This document shows positions 1 through 10,719 of a stretch of 64,000 bases of DNA, one piece after another. The position numbers and the translations under genes are program-made. Under the pieces are notes generated by a model. That model was not told where the DNA came from. It did no database searches and saw only the letters and a list, made by a program, of their open reading frames with translations. Position 1 is the first letter of the stretch. Every line of letters starts with the position of its first letter. The DNA comes from Sweltsa coloradensis (lineage: Eukaryota; Arthropoda; Insecta; Plecoptera; Chloroperlidae), in assembly GCA_024449915.1 (NCBI GenBank), contig JAMZAV010000104.1:310001-374000 (forward strand), written 5' to 3'.

Positions 1-759
1 GTCATACACAAACTACATTGTTTCGGTAGCTAGGTATTGCATTCACCCCACCACTTTTTTCTAAATTGCACCAAATGGAAATGCACTCCTGATTTTCAAA
101 TTTTTTTACCTGCAGCACTATAATTATGGAGGGCTCCACCCCCCATGATAATGTCCTAAATCCCCCACTGCAATATAGGCCCCAAAACAAAACAGGCTGC
201 ACGCAGGGCCGCAATAAGTGTAAAATCCGCCTCTGTTTTGAAGAGATTCAATTTTGGGCACGGTAGGCTACTTGGCCGGTAAAGGTGGCATCATTTTAAT
301 GAAAATTAGTTAGTTAGTTAGTTACTGGGGTTTTAGGGCACAAAACCTCAATAACTAACTAACTAATTTTCATTAAAATGGTGCCACCTTTACCGGCCAA
401 GTACTTGTTTCGTTAAGGTGGTTCATTTTCATTCTTTCACTAAGACTTATCCTAATATAGGCCCAAAATAATAATTTGTTTAAATATTTTCTTGTTGCGA
501 GTGGTTGACATTGAGATAAAGTCCTGTGGCGAACGTAAGAGGCCACACACACACTCTGAATGGGTCGAATAACACTGGGAGTGGGACAAAGCTGTTTCTC
601 TTGGTAACAGGCGTTTTGATCTCGAGGGTGAAGGGGAAATCACTGCTTAATTCGAGAGTGTCTTGGGCAAAGAGGGCATTTGGCTTATCGTAATAAATTA
701 TTTCATTTTGAAACGTCCAAGAGTTTTACATGTTTGAAAGTATCAGTGCTGCGGCTTAC
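1..759 (-). other. jagn: jagn intron 3 (partial)
   Basis: This is non-coding sequence downstream of the jagn exon 3 donor on the minus strand. The donor reads GTAAGC at 759-754. The last jagn exon, which in the fly carries the fourth membrane segment and the C-terminal tail, was looked for on the minus strand and not found, so it should lie left of position 1. The stretch holds a large hairpin at 269-403 and a C-rich patch near 135-165. Open frames in it do not resemble any protein I recognise. Confidence 0.75.
269..403. repeat. 135-bp near-perfect foldback hairpin
   Basis: The outer arms are 269-321 and 351-403. They are reverse complements apart from one mismatch and one extra TTAG unit in the left arm (four copies against three). 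The pairing continues inward with a few mismatches through CTGGGGTTTT and AAAACCTCAA, leaving a 7-base loop (AGGGCAC, 335-341). The arms include the words CTTGGCCGGTAAAGGTGGCA and TTTTAATGAAAATTAG. No target-site duplication is evident. It could be a foldback or MITE insertion, or a transcribed long hairpin. It lies in the jagn intron. Confidence 0.85.
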
Positions 760-975
760 CTTCCACACTGCTATGTTTTCAGTTTCTCCTGTGTTTAAGT
801 ACTCCCAAGCATCACTGAAGTAATAAATTGCTCCGTATAGCAAAGGTCCAAATCCAAAGATTCCAATGCCAATCATGTATCTTTTCATGGCTTGAATTCG
901 ATTCTTTCGAACAGCCGAAAGTCCCAAGAAAGACAGCAAGAGGCTGATACACCAGATATACTCCCACCAAAGTGG
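760..975 (-). CDS. jagn: jagunal coding exon 3
   Basis: The 216-bp exon encodes residues 78-149 in phase 0 at both ends. The acceptor on the minus strand is TTTCTTTCAG just above 975, and the donor AAG|GTAAGC follows 760. The peptide opens PLWWEYIW and continues SFLGLSAVRKN, YMIGIGIFGFGPLLYG and YYFSDAWEY, closely matching fly Jagunal (PLWWEYVW, SFLGLSA, YYFSDVWEF). It carries two hydrophobic spans, about residues 83-99 and 110-130, predicted as membrane segments 2 and 3. Reading through the donor would add an unrelated tail, which supports the splice. The final part of the protein is outside the window. Confidence 0.93.
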
Positions 976-1180
976 CTGAAAGAAAGGAGATTTAAGTGTA
1001 AGCCTAGTATGCAGCATGCTATATAAAATTAAAACAATTGTATGAATGTAGCAAAACCACAATGTGAACAACAGCCAACAACAATCACCAACAACATCAA
1101 TGTGTAGAGGCATCTTGACTTATCCATTTGAGTTATAGCTAAGCTTGCAAATAGTAAACATAATATTGTGTCATGCCTAC
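976..1180 (-). other. jagn: jagn intron 2
   Basis: This 205-bp intron has GTAGGC at its 5' end and CAG at its 3' end on the minus strand. It is phase 0. No other feature is seen. Confidence 0.85.
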
Positions 1181-1322
1181 CTCTGGCACTTGCAGTTCTT
1201 CTATTTCTAAAATAAATATATCTAGTTTGTCGAGTATGTCAGCAGACAGCTTTGCTAACATCGTGAAGAAAAGTAGATAGTGGAAAAATATGCAGTACTT
1301 TAATCGTGATTTGTTTTGAGCA
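1181..1322 (-). CDS. jagn: jagunal coding exon 2
   Basis: The 142-bp exon begins with one base that completes the Ser30 codon, followed by 47 codons (residues 31-77). The minus-strand acceptor is TGTTTCAG above 1322, and the donor is GAG|GTAGGC below 1181. The peptide contains NKSRLKYCIFFHYLLFF and DILDKLDIFILEIEEL, nearly identical in layout to fly Jagunal (NKSRLKYCIFFHALLFF, DILDHLDIFVLEIEEL). Residues 39-60 form predicted membrane segment 1. No start-based ORF scan reveals this exon because it is short and spliced at both ends. Confidence 0.93.
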
Positions 1323-1462
1323 CTGAAACAGTATCAATGACATTGTATTAGTGGTTGGTTGTACTTGTAACATTCAAAATTTCAAATTAGCACAGAGTGG
1401 CACCAGCAGGGCTGGGGGACGGGGCATGGTCGGTCCAGGTTAAAAATACGAGGCATAGCTAC
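1323..1462 (-). other. jagn: jagn intron 1
   Basis: This 140-bp intron, phase 2, has GTAGCT at its 5' end and AG at its 3' end on the minus strand. It separates the N-terminal exon from the first membrane segment. Confidence 0.85.
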
Positions 1463-1551
1463 CTGATTTGATATTGAGCTGCTACACGTTGTCTGTGACC
1501 AAAATCGTTTCCATCTGTACCCAAAGCAATGGGCCCACCTTTAGAGGCCAT
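1463..1551 (-). CDS. jagn: jagunal coding exon 1 with start codon
   Basis: Jagunal is a multi-pass ER membrane protein. In the fly it acts in ER organisation and vesicle traffic in the oocyte and in ER partitioning in dividing cells; the vertebrate homologue is JAGN1. This exon gives ATG at 1551-1549 and 29 codons plus two bases, donor AG|GTAGCT. The peptide starts [17 protein letters not shown] and continues [12 protein letters not shown]. The conserved N-terminus MAS-GGP--GTDGNDF-HRQRVA matches fly Jagunal and, more loosely, human JAGN1 ([20 protein letters not shown]). With exons 2 and 3 the window holds 149 residues of a protein of roughly 200. All three exons splice in frame and no damage is seen, so the gene is probably functional. 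It is divergent from osa, with 1.3 kb between the start codons. Confidence 0.94.
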
Positions 1552-2844
1552 TATTTATTATTTAAATGTACCGTGCACGTTTACATAAGAATAATTTAGG
1601 AATAATAGCTAATCAAACACAATAGGCCTACGTCGACGTCGACTGCTGTAACAAAAACGTTCCAAGCGCTCTTTTCCATCTTACGGAGTCTTGGTGAACT
1701 ACTTGAATAATATCTCGGTGGCTCTCTGGTGCATTCTGGTACGTTCGGTGCTGCTCTCGTGTGAAGGACCACAAACTAAGTGGAATATGCGTCGTTTGCC
1801 GCGGTCAATGCTGCTGTTTTACAGCAAAACTGGTAATTATTTGCAGCTAGTGAAAATAGTTCGATATTTTTATTCATTCGCAGCGACACAAACGACAGGG
1901 CATTTTAAAATTTAAACTTTAGATAGAGAAGTACGTTCAACATTTTTGTTCTCTTGCGTACAGTTATTGATTTATTTTTCTCTTTGTTTTTTTACCGCAC
2001 TCAAGAAACAACTATAAAATGCGTGTATGAAAGAAAACCTAATTTGATAAAATTACTTGGAAGTAAATTAAAATAAATATGAGATGACTGACAATCAAGG
2101 TGTGAGATTATACTTGCTACAAACAATGAGACAAGCATTCTCGGAATTTTTGGTGACGTAGGCAATGAGAATGGCTTTGTAATTAGGAGTAGAAGAAAAA
2201 GAATTTGTAGGCGCATTTCTTTGACAGAAACTCGAGCTACCACAAGATATGAAAATAAAATTTTAGCTTTCGCTGGCAGTCGTTGTGCAGTGTAACGAAA
2301 CTGCTTGTTTCTTGCCTTTTTCATCAGCAATGAAGAAATGACTCGGGACTGTTCGCGACTGGGAAAGCTGTAGCATTCCGCGCTACAGCGGCGTAGATTT
2401 TAATTTCAGAAAGTAGTCCTCCGCTTACATCGTGTCGAAGTGAACTTTGTTATTACGCAAACATTTACTAATAGGATTACGGTGTCACATGTGATAATAA
2501 AGTGAGTGAATGTTAGGATAATTAGAATGCATTTCTAGGTACAGACAGGGCGCGATTTTTGTTGTTATTGTTGCGGATGGATATATTAACTTTTTTCTCC
2601 TAACCTCCTTTCGCGCTATTGAAGTAGATATGCGAAATAATGGTGAGTGTGGAAGGTGGCAGTTTTATTTTCAATTTTTATCACATACGGAGGCGAATTT
2701 TTTAAAACATTTGTGGTTCAGCAAGTAATGGAAAGATTATGGTTTACGGTGGAGTGGCTCTCGAAGAGTTTCGGGATAACGTAAGCGATAGCTGGATGCG
2801 TTTGCAGTGGCGGGGTGTTGGCAGCGAACAAGGTTCTGCCTAAC
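1552..2844. promoter_or_regulatory. jagn-osa divergent 5' region
   Basis: The 1,293 bp between the two start codons must hold the 5' UTRs and at least one promoter of each gene, unless further 5' exons lie elsewhere. It is AT-rich. A CCATCTT (AAGATGG on the other strand) at 1676-1682 resembles a YY1/Pho-type site of the kind often found at transcription starts. Next to it is the repeat CGTCGACGTCGAC (1631-1643). No convincing TATA box is seen. Open frames here (1691-1915 plus, 2001-2330 minus) have no recognisable product. Transcription starts cannot be placed from sequence alone. Confidence 0.55.
2739..2843 (+). promoter_or_regulatory. upstream ORF abutting the osa start
   Basis: ATG at 2739 opens a 34-codon frame (MVYGGVALEEF...) with an in-frame internal ATG at 2796. 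It ends with TAA at 2841-2843. The osa ATG begins at 2845, one base after that stop and in another frame, so the local sequence reads TAACATGG. A second short uORF, ATG 2728 to TAA 2784, is in the main frame and closes it upstream. If this sequence is in the mRNA, ribosomes would reach the main ATG by leaky scanning or reinitiation. Confidence 0.5.
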
Positions 2845-3756
2845 ATGGCTGCAACGCAAGCTGAAAGCCAACAAAATGAGGTGAATCGTGAACAAGTGCA
2901 ACAAGAGCAACCTCCAGATTTAAGTAATACTGTTTTACAAAATGGAACAGAGAAGAATGGTGGACGAGGTATAGTTGGATCTGATAATTTAGTGAATTCC
3001 AAGTCAAAATCGCCAGGTCAAAACAGCCTCTCTGTGGAGATGAGCCAATATCGACAAGAATCTGGTGCAGGTCCCCCTATTCATAATAATTCAGGTAATG
3101 GTGAACAAAATACGAATAGTGCAAGTGTAGATAACAATAAATTAAATTCTGATGGAAAACCATATCCACAGAATTCAGAACAAAGTGTGGGAAATGATCA
3201 AAATTATGGTAAAGGGTCGGATAGTGGACGTAACATGCAAGGTTATGGCAGCCCTAGTTTAGGCTTCCCCGCTAGAGGGAACTATCATCCAGATCAACAT
3301 AGTTCTGGTAATCCTGTACAAAATAGTGCAGATAGTGGTAATTTACATCAAAATCACCCTTTCAGTCAGTTTAGTTCTCAAAGTATGCGACATGGTTTTC
3401 CAAGCTCAAAACCGATGCCTGGCACTCCAATGGTGCCACCTAGACCTCCAAGTGGTGGTCCTAACATGAACGCTCCATCGGGTGGTTTTTCTCCACACGG
3501 ACAACAGCAGCGGTTTATGTCGGGACAGAGTATATCGCAACCGACTGGTCCAACACCTACGTTGAACCAGTTATTGCAATCGTCGAACCCAGTGCATCGA
3601 TATACAAATAGCTACGGAGAGTTCGGTATGCAGAAAACGGGCCCCGAGCAAGGCTCACCAGGGAATATGCCATACAATCAACAGTGGCAGCCCCAGCGAC
3701 CACTGGCTTCATATAGTCCGCAGCAGGTCGTTCCAGGATACAGAAACCAGCCTCCC
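2845..3756 (+). CDS. osa: osa/ARID1 coding exon 1
   Basis: Osa (ARID1A/B in vertebrates) is the large nuclear subunit that defines the BAP/BAF form of the SWI/SNF remodeller and binds AT-rich DNA through its ARID domain. This exon encodes the first 304 residues, starting MAATQAESQQ; vertebrate ARID1A also starts MAA. The whole segment is disordered and rich in Ser, Gln, Asn, Gly and Pro. The diagnostic block is GPTPTLNQLLQSSNPVHRY at residues 235-252, preceded by QQQRF..GQ. Fly Osa has GPTPTLNSLLQSSNP then HRY; vertebrates keep only TPTLNQLL. Further on, W-P-RP--YSPQ and YR-QPP also follow fly Osa. An in-frame TAA at 2782 supports the start at 2845, since the frame before it has no ATG. The exon ends on a whole codon at CCTCCC|GTAAGT. 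The ARID and C-terminal domains are beyond the window. Codons are AT-biased, unlike exon 2. Confidence 0.94.
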
Positions 3757-4799
3757 GTAAGTATTTTTAAAAATATCTCTCCGCAAGCCTTCCAGTAACA
3801 TGTGTACATTGGTGCATTGCGTTACACTCTTTCGATGTTGCCCCTTCAACACGTTTTTTTCCATAAAACACTTCACCTTTACGTCGCTATTTCAAACGAA
3901 AGTACTTTCCTTTGAAAGGTTTCATATTTAAATTAGCAACGTAACCCTATAGGCTTGTTTAGTAGAGATTTTAGTAGAAAGGTTGTACTGACGCATGTTA
4001 ATAGTGATTGTAAAATGGGGCATTACAATCCGAAAGAGTACCCATTGCGTACTGGTTTGTATTGCCGTAAGACTATAGACTAGGCCTAGGCCCTAGCCTA
4101 GATCCATGTACACAGCACACTAATAGTACCCTGTTTATATTACGGTACGTTCGATGCGATCCAGAACACGAATTGAAATTAGCATTGAAAGCTAAACCAT
4201 CAGTGCCACCTGGACCGTTAAAACAAACGCGTGTGGCGGTTGAGATTTCATTACTAGTTTCAACCTACGTTCCAACTCACGTTGAACGCTAGTACGGTAA
4301 TAAACAAGGTCTTGGGTCTTATAAGAACCTTCCTACACACTTAGGCCTATATGTCTCTACTGTCTCATAGCCCCCTGCACATTGGCAAACTCATTTGACT
4401 CGAGTGCAAGGCTTAGGGCCTACACATTTGTCGGCTTTGTCGCAACCGGGATCTTAGTTTGTAAATTTTAGAAAGTTGGTGCACTGCTACCAAGTTAATC
4501 GCAATCGTCACTAACCTAGGAATCTTCCAAAAGCGTGCTTGAAAGAGTGGGATCCCATTCCCAATCCTGATTTCGACAATTGTGTACTGTGGGGCTTGAA
4601 AGTTGGTCTAGCTACTGTATCCTGGGGAAAAGTTTGCTCTCGTATTCTTCGTCTTGCCCACTTAGGCCCTAACGTTCGGTTCAGACTTTCGAAACAACAG
4701 ATAGCCTATTTTTTCACATGCCTACTGTAGGCCTAGGGCTTCGGTTCTGCCTATGATCAGGTTTCGTACGCATTTTGCGATTGATACATTGTGGTTTAG
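3757..4799 (+). other. start of osa intron 1, no gene
   Basis: This is non-coding sequence with the first TAGGCCTA palindromes (from 4081, 4342 and 4727). An open frame at 4539-4730 has no recognisable product. The conserved 5' end of the intron may hold regulatory sequence, but nothing specific is visible. Confidence 0.6.
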
Positions 4800-6328
4800 T
4801 AGGGGTATGTGGGTAATGGGGAACAAAGGGTAATCGGGAACAGTGGCATTCCCTTGTTTCCGTTTGAAAGCAAAATTATGAAAATTACTGTACTGTTTAG
4901 CTGCATTGATGTTTATGGCCAGGCAATTACAACTACTTGCATTACTACTTATGTTCAGTATTTTTTTAAATTTTTTTTGTCACCCTGTAAAAAAATCATG
5001 CTATTGTTTTTACATTTTTTACTACTTTCATTATTTTACAGGCTAATGCAGTAACACAAATTAAAACAGCATGCATAGAAAGTTACCTACTTCTTGTGTC
5101 AACATGATCATGATTTTCATTATTTTTTAACATTTATGCATATCATTAAATTTAATGATGTTCCTCATTACCCTAACAAGTTAATTTTGATGGTAAAGAG
5201 GAACACACAATGAGGGTAATCAGGAAAAACGTAGGTTAAGAGAACAAGCCATTTATCACTGGATTAATATCTGTGGCGTAAATGGGAACAAACATACACA
5301 CACATCGGCACACATTGGCATTTGGCATTGGGGACATTGGCAGTTGGTCAATTCATTCTAGCTCGATTTAAATTGGGAAAAAGAAAAGCACAAACTTTTC
5401 GATATGTGTGCATCATACAAGACATCGTTGTTCCTGAATATCGTGTATTGGGCACCAAGTCAGTGAACAATGATCATTAGGCCTATCTAGGCTATGTATA
5501 GCAGTAGAGTGATGTATCCATTATGACTATTTCTGACATAATTGCAATCCTCCCATTTCCCGACATGGATGGGGCTAACGATCGCATCAAGTATAAGTTT
5601 GCCTTTAAAGTTGATGTGAAAGAGGCATAAATGCACTATGCCATAGCATTATTCAGACATGTGGGCCTGATTCATGACTTCTGTCACTTATTTTCTTTAA
5701 AGTAGGCTTCTAGTCATGTTTATATGCATTTCTACCTTTATCGCACTTTTATGTTCCTTTTTACCTAAGTTGGAAGTGTGGTCAAATCTGACCTATTTTT
5801 ACAAAGACTCATCTAATAATATGTAAGCTGCTTACATAATGACCAAAATAAGTGAAAGCTAATATAAAAATGTTTTTTGTTTTTATTGACATTAGTTTTA
5901 ACTATTGTCACCGCTGTTTCTAGGGTTGTTTTCCAGATAAAGTATTTTTCATTGTTCAATTACCCGTAACATTTCCATTTATTGTCACATTCTATTTTGG
6001 CAAATTGCAATGGAATTGTGGCGTCAAGCTCTATGTTCCTGATTACCCCAAATATTTTAAACACGACCCTATGGCTATAGCAAGCCTTGTTCCCCATTAC
6101 CCTCAGAGCTAGGGTAATGAGGAACAAACTCGTATTTTTTTAAAAAAATTACCTCGCTTATTCTGGATTTAAAAACAAAGTTTATAATTCCCACAGTACT
6201 AAAGGATCCCTACCCCCACAGACTCTATGAAAAAAAAATTGTTGAAAAAAAGTTAACCACAAAATTACAATTAATTAACGAAGTGAAAACATTAAAAAAG
6301 TGTTTCCCCATTACCCACATTACCCCTA
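4800..6328. mobile_element. TA-flanked non-autonomous DNA transposon
   Basis: The left end reads TA|GGGGTATGTGGGTAATGGGG (from 4802). The reverse complement of the right end reads TA|GGGGTAATGTGGGTAATGGG (from 6326). The two match over about 25 bases with single-base indels. Both ends are flanked by TA, as expected for Tc1/mariner-type insertion; that superfamily call is inference. The element would be 1,525 bp. No transposase-length frame is present. It carries many copies of GGGTAATSRGGAACA in both orientations: 4811, 4828, 5159 (reverse), 5191 (degenerate), 5214 (degenerate), 6034 (reverse), 6088 (reverse), 6112 and 6301 (reverse). The pair at 6087-6127 forms a 17-bp-arm hairpin. Confidence 0.65.
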
Positions 6329-7856
6329 TGGTTCCTGAAGTGGAGGAAGACCTAGGCCTATTATAGGTAGGCCTACAATCCCACGCACGCATTAAAAGTA
6401 AAAATACAGCCAAACCGTACACATTCAAAAGTAATGAGATCTAAAAGAAGGGCCATCCATGCTCATGTAGCCCCACCCTTCTACATGCGCATTCTTAAGT
6501 CATAAACGTACACTGCCCCGTAACAGTAGGTCTACATCCTAGAAAAGCTTGCATGACCTATTACGTTTCATTAATAGCCTAGTTAGGCTACAAATTCTGT
6601 TTTGGGCTCTCTAGGCCTACGGTCGGTACCACTAGTAGTAGGGTAGGTAGCCTACTTGGCCTCCCCATCTGGATAGAATAGGCTTAGTATGGAGCAAATT
6701 AGTCATGCAGCCTGCAGGCCTATTTGGGTACAAACTAAGCTAGGCCTATGTATGCTGGTTGCCAAACACCTCTAAACCTCTATAGCCTAGGCCTAGGCTA
6801 TAAAGTAGCTTTTGAAAATATATTTTAGTGGGCCTAGCTATAGCACAATTGCAGGACTTGAAGACATTTTTGTACCCAGGTAGGCCTACTCGCACACATT
6901 ACATTTGACAGTTTACAATTTAGCTATTCGCTCGGCCAAGAAGCATCCGACATATGAAACTTTGCAAAGTTGTCAATAAAGCCCTACAGTCATAGATGTT
7001 ACAAATTTTGTCTCAAATCAGCAGGAAAAAATTACAAATAGCCTAAGGTACCTAGCCTATAGGCGTAGGCCTACCGGTAGTCAATTTTGGACTTTTTAAC
7101 AATTTAATGAAATTATTGATCAAATTTATTTTTATAAATTATTTAAAAACAAATTCCAGAAATGTGTTACTGTAGGGGAGACTTTCGAGACATATGTTCA
7201 AAATTTCAGACACCCCGTGTCAGTCAGCCGAGCGAACAGCAATTTGCCTAAAACGCGTGTCCTAGGGGCTATCTAGCCTACTCTCCCAACTGCAAAAAAG
7301 TTAATACACTGTAGGCCTAGGACTATTGAAATACGTAGCCTGTTGTTGATGTGATTATTTTAGTATGCCTAGTAATGGGTATTGGTTGGATATCATACCC
7401 ATGCGCATCAATGGGGTTGGTAGGCCTAATGTGTTGGGCCGACGGCCGACCCATTGACATCCTACTTACATGGCCTATTATAAATATGCCTACCGGTAAA
7501 TAAACAAATAAATTCGTATGTAGAGTCCAGTCCACCCACTCAGTCATATAGGCCTAACTGATTTTCAGTGGGCAACAGTAAACCAAAGCGACCAAGCCAA
7601 CCCTGTAGGCCCTGACTCATTCGAGGAGTGAGCGTTAACCAACCAAAGATCATTTTTTTTAATAGGAAATATAGACTAGCAAGCCAATCAGCGGTGTGGA
7701 CAGTGCGAATACCCGCGGATCAACATCAGATTCAACAAGGTTGATTCAGTCAGAATAACTTGTAATTCTATTATGTGCCTCATTGCTAGGACGGCTCCAA
7801 AGTCACCGTTTACAAATTCCTAAGACGAACTGAAAAAAGTTTAAAAAAACTTCTGA
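6329..7856. other. intron sequence, no gene
   Basis: Non-coding, with the densest run of TAGGCCTA palindromes (6350-7550). Open frames at 6225-6428 and 7323-7547 (minus) have no recognisable product. Confidence 0.6.
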
Positions 7857-7931
7857 CTTTAGCGGGAATCGAACCCTGGACCTTCTGCATTGGAAGCAGA
7901 AATGCTAACCACAAGACCAACGAGCCACACA
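7857..7931 (-). repeat. tRNA-derived SINE head
   Basis: The minus strand has a perfect Pol III B-box (GGTTCGATTCC, 7875-7865), an A-box-like TGGTCTTGTGG, and an anticodon arm TCTGC-TTCCAAT-GCAGA. By position the anticodon is CCA, but the arm also resembles Gly-TCC. The T-stem is damaged, and the 3' side of the acceptor does not pair with the 5' side. It is therefore a SINE head or tRNA pseudogene, not a working tRNA. A second copy of the same family is at 40256-40310. Confidence 0.75.
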
Positions 7932-10719
7932 AAATTATAGCCAATACCTACTTTGCAAGATGTGATGGGATTAGGGCTTTCATAAAGGCTTTATTTAAAT
8001 AATGTAGTCTACGTTAGATCTGACAACACAATCAACCCACACGATAGACCTCACTGTAGAGGTCACACTAGAGGTCAGGTCACACACAAACCATTCATAC
8101 CTCTTAAAATTTGCTAAGTTGTAGGCCTACCATTTTGGAAGGTGTACCTTTTAATTGATTTAATTGGCTGTACGGTACCGGTATGGGTTCTAGTAGGCCG
8201 ACTTCTGCTTTACTGGTGTTGTGTCTGCAGTTTAGGCATAGTCTACCCTAATTGTGGCAAATTAATAAATAGTAGCTGCAGTTGAATAAGGGCTCACTAG
8301 GGGGGCCAGGCCTACCGGTAGTTTAAAAAAAATACCTACCGTAAACTTGAATTAAGATTGGGTAAAGGTTTGAGAATCATGTGATTCATTTAAAACTATG
8401 CTATGAAATATTTTTAATGAAGAACTGGCAATTGTTCAAGACATGTAAATTTGTAATGATACAGTCAGTCAGTCCTAGGGTCTATGTTAGGCTTCCTACA
8501 TGAAATGGGCCGCACAAACTTGTAATAAAGCTTGGATTGTGTATGTAGCTTGCGAGGTTATGGTAGCCCTAGTTACCTACCTACTAGACATTATTATTTT
8601 AGAACTTGTACAAAATATGATATAGACCTAAAGGCTCGGCCTAGGGCCTTACAAATAACAAATGTTAAGATTTACAACCCCAAAGAAAGTTAGAAAAAGG
8701 CCATGATATATACGTACTAATCACATCAACAACCAGTAAAAGAGGAGTTGATGAATGTTGATCAATTGATGCTGAATAATAATTTGATGGCAATGCCTAC
8801 AAATAAATTTTAAAATGTTAAATTAACAGCAATATTGAAATGTCTGGAAGTCTTCACATCAGCTGGTAGAGAGTTGAGTTCCATAACAATGCAGAAAAAT
8901 ATTTAGTTGACTCCATTTTGATAGATTAATGTTTGTGCTCGAGGAGGTATGATCAGTTCCTCAACATAGCCTAAGCTAAAGCTACATTAATTAATAATGT
9001 TTGGCCATGTTATACTTTCAACCTAGGCCCTAGCTGACTGCCAATGCTGACTGAAATTTACTTATATCGATTTGAAGACACTCGATATTTAAAACGGCAA
9101 GAGCATTTGAATATTTTAGTTAATGAACCATAAAACGCAGACAAGCAAATTTACAGCCAAGGTAAGGACAATTATTTATTCAGCAGGCATCGATCTGTAG
9201 GCCAACTCTACTAATCGCGATAGATAGACGATAGATTTTCGATTATCACCTGTTCAGTTTGTCCATCTGAAATTTATAGGCCCTCTAATGCTCTAATGCG
9301 AAAGTGAATGTCTCATATTAGATTGCAGGCTATGGATATGTGGTTGTTTGTTGGACAAAATGCGCCTCCACCTGAGCCTACCTCCTTTGTAAATCAATTT
9401 TTTAAACTGTATAGGATAGACGTTAAATAAATAAAATAAATATCTAGTTGGTAGTACAGCATGTAACAGACGCAACGCAACGCAGTTTGTTTTGTTTTTA
9501 ACTTAGTAGCCTTCTCGGTGACCCCAACAGCAGACTAATTAGATTATGCATTTTTCTCTGGAGAAATCGTAATTAATATCATAATGATGCATCAAATATT
9601 AAAACTTGCTTGATTAAATGCTTCCACATAATAGGGCGTAGGATACTTACTAATACTATCTTAAATCAAAATGAGTGTTTGCTGTTGTTGATAGTCTAAT
9701 ATTTATGTTGTGAATCTGACTGCATAGACTACGTTTATCATATAAACTTTGTGCACATTTTGTACAATTTCCCTCAATTTGTTGAATAATACGCACTGTA
9801 GATATTGCATTTAGCTACTTGTTCGTAGAGAAGACGCCCGGTGCAACGGACTAGGAAGTGCATTCATCCCACGTTATTGTCTAGTGATGTGTTTGGCTCG
9901 TATTTGGAGCAAGGTGATCGAGATCCAGCATCAGTGTTCCAGTCATGCCCGGCCACATAGACTACAGAGAACTCACCCCCAGCTGTTCTCTCCACCTTAT
10001 TTATTACCCACTCCGTCCGATATCTCATCTGAACGCCCAGCTAGTGTATGCCGGTGTCATTTGGTCGTAATCTAGTTTCCATCTGGTTGGTTAGTGGTTG
10101 GCGTAGTGCTGTGCACACCAATTACCTCAACCTGACGCTGCTCAGCTCAAGTCGAACGATATGTTTTGTTTTAGAAACAAAGTGTGAATAGTGAAGCTTA
10201 TTTGGACAACTCTACATTGTAGGCTAGTTTTAAATTTGAATAGTAATCGTTTGGTCTATTCTTGGCGTGTAAGATTTTTTTGTAAGCCTAAACGTATGCC
10301 TATTTGTTTGTGTACGTGTGTACGGTGTGTATGTCATTAAATTTTTTCCACTCCTGCTAAGATCGAGGATTTTTATGCCCAGAAAATATTTTACCCACTC
10401 TGTGCGTTTGGGTTATACTGCAACAAGGCCAAGCTCTTAGAGCCCAAGCATCGAGGTAGGTTCCGGTATTATCACCCAGTTAGGCCTTATATGATAACAC
10501 TGAAACATGGGATTTGAATTAGAAAGAAATAATTCAATTTCGTGCTGATTCAGTGGACGTAATAGAAATAGGAATGCAAAATAATTCGTTGTAGGACCTA
10601 GGCAATGGGAACAAATGCACTGTCTTTTGTGTTGTGTTGGTTTGAACGGGCTAAGAACTAAGAACCAGGAACTCTGAATAACAATTCTCTACTATTTCCA
10701 GTTCTAGTAAATGTGGCGT
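7932..10719. other. intron sequence, no gene
   Basis: AT-rich non-coding DNA with the tail of the TAGGCCTA cluster (to about 9,040). Open frames 9293-9475 (minus) and 9884-10075 (plus) have no recognisable product. Confidence 0.6.

Larger units (their letters stand above)
4080..9040. repeat. cluster of TAGGCCTA palindromes
   Basis: The 8-bp palindrome TAGGCCTA, or GTAGGCCTAC and close variants (CTAGGCC, AGCCTAGGC), recurs about twenty times here. Examples lie near 4081, 4342, 4727, 5480, 6351, 6366, 6611, 6744, 6786, 6883, 7065, 7312, 7421, 7548 and 8122. The related palindromes CTACCGGTAG and TACCGGTA also occur (7071, 8170, 8313). Beyond 9,100 only scattered copies are seen (14708, 16100, 26430, 33510, 48905, 51434). 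Confidence 0.7.

Noticed and set aside
703..759. Extension of jagn exon 3 past the donor (VSRSTDTF...)
   Set aside because: It follows a GTAAGC donor and departs at once from the Jagunal alignment.
3757..3798. Continuation of osa exon 1 to the stop at 3798
   Set aside because: The 14 codons after CCTCCC (VSIFKNIS...) follow a consensus GTAAGT donor and do not resemble Osa.
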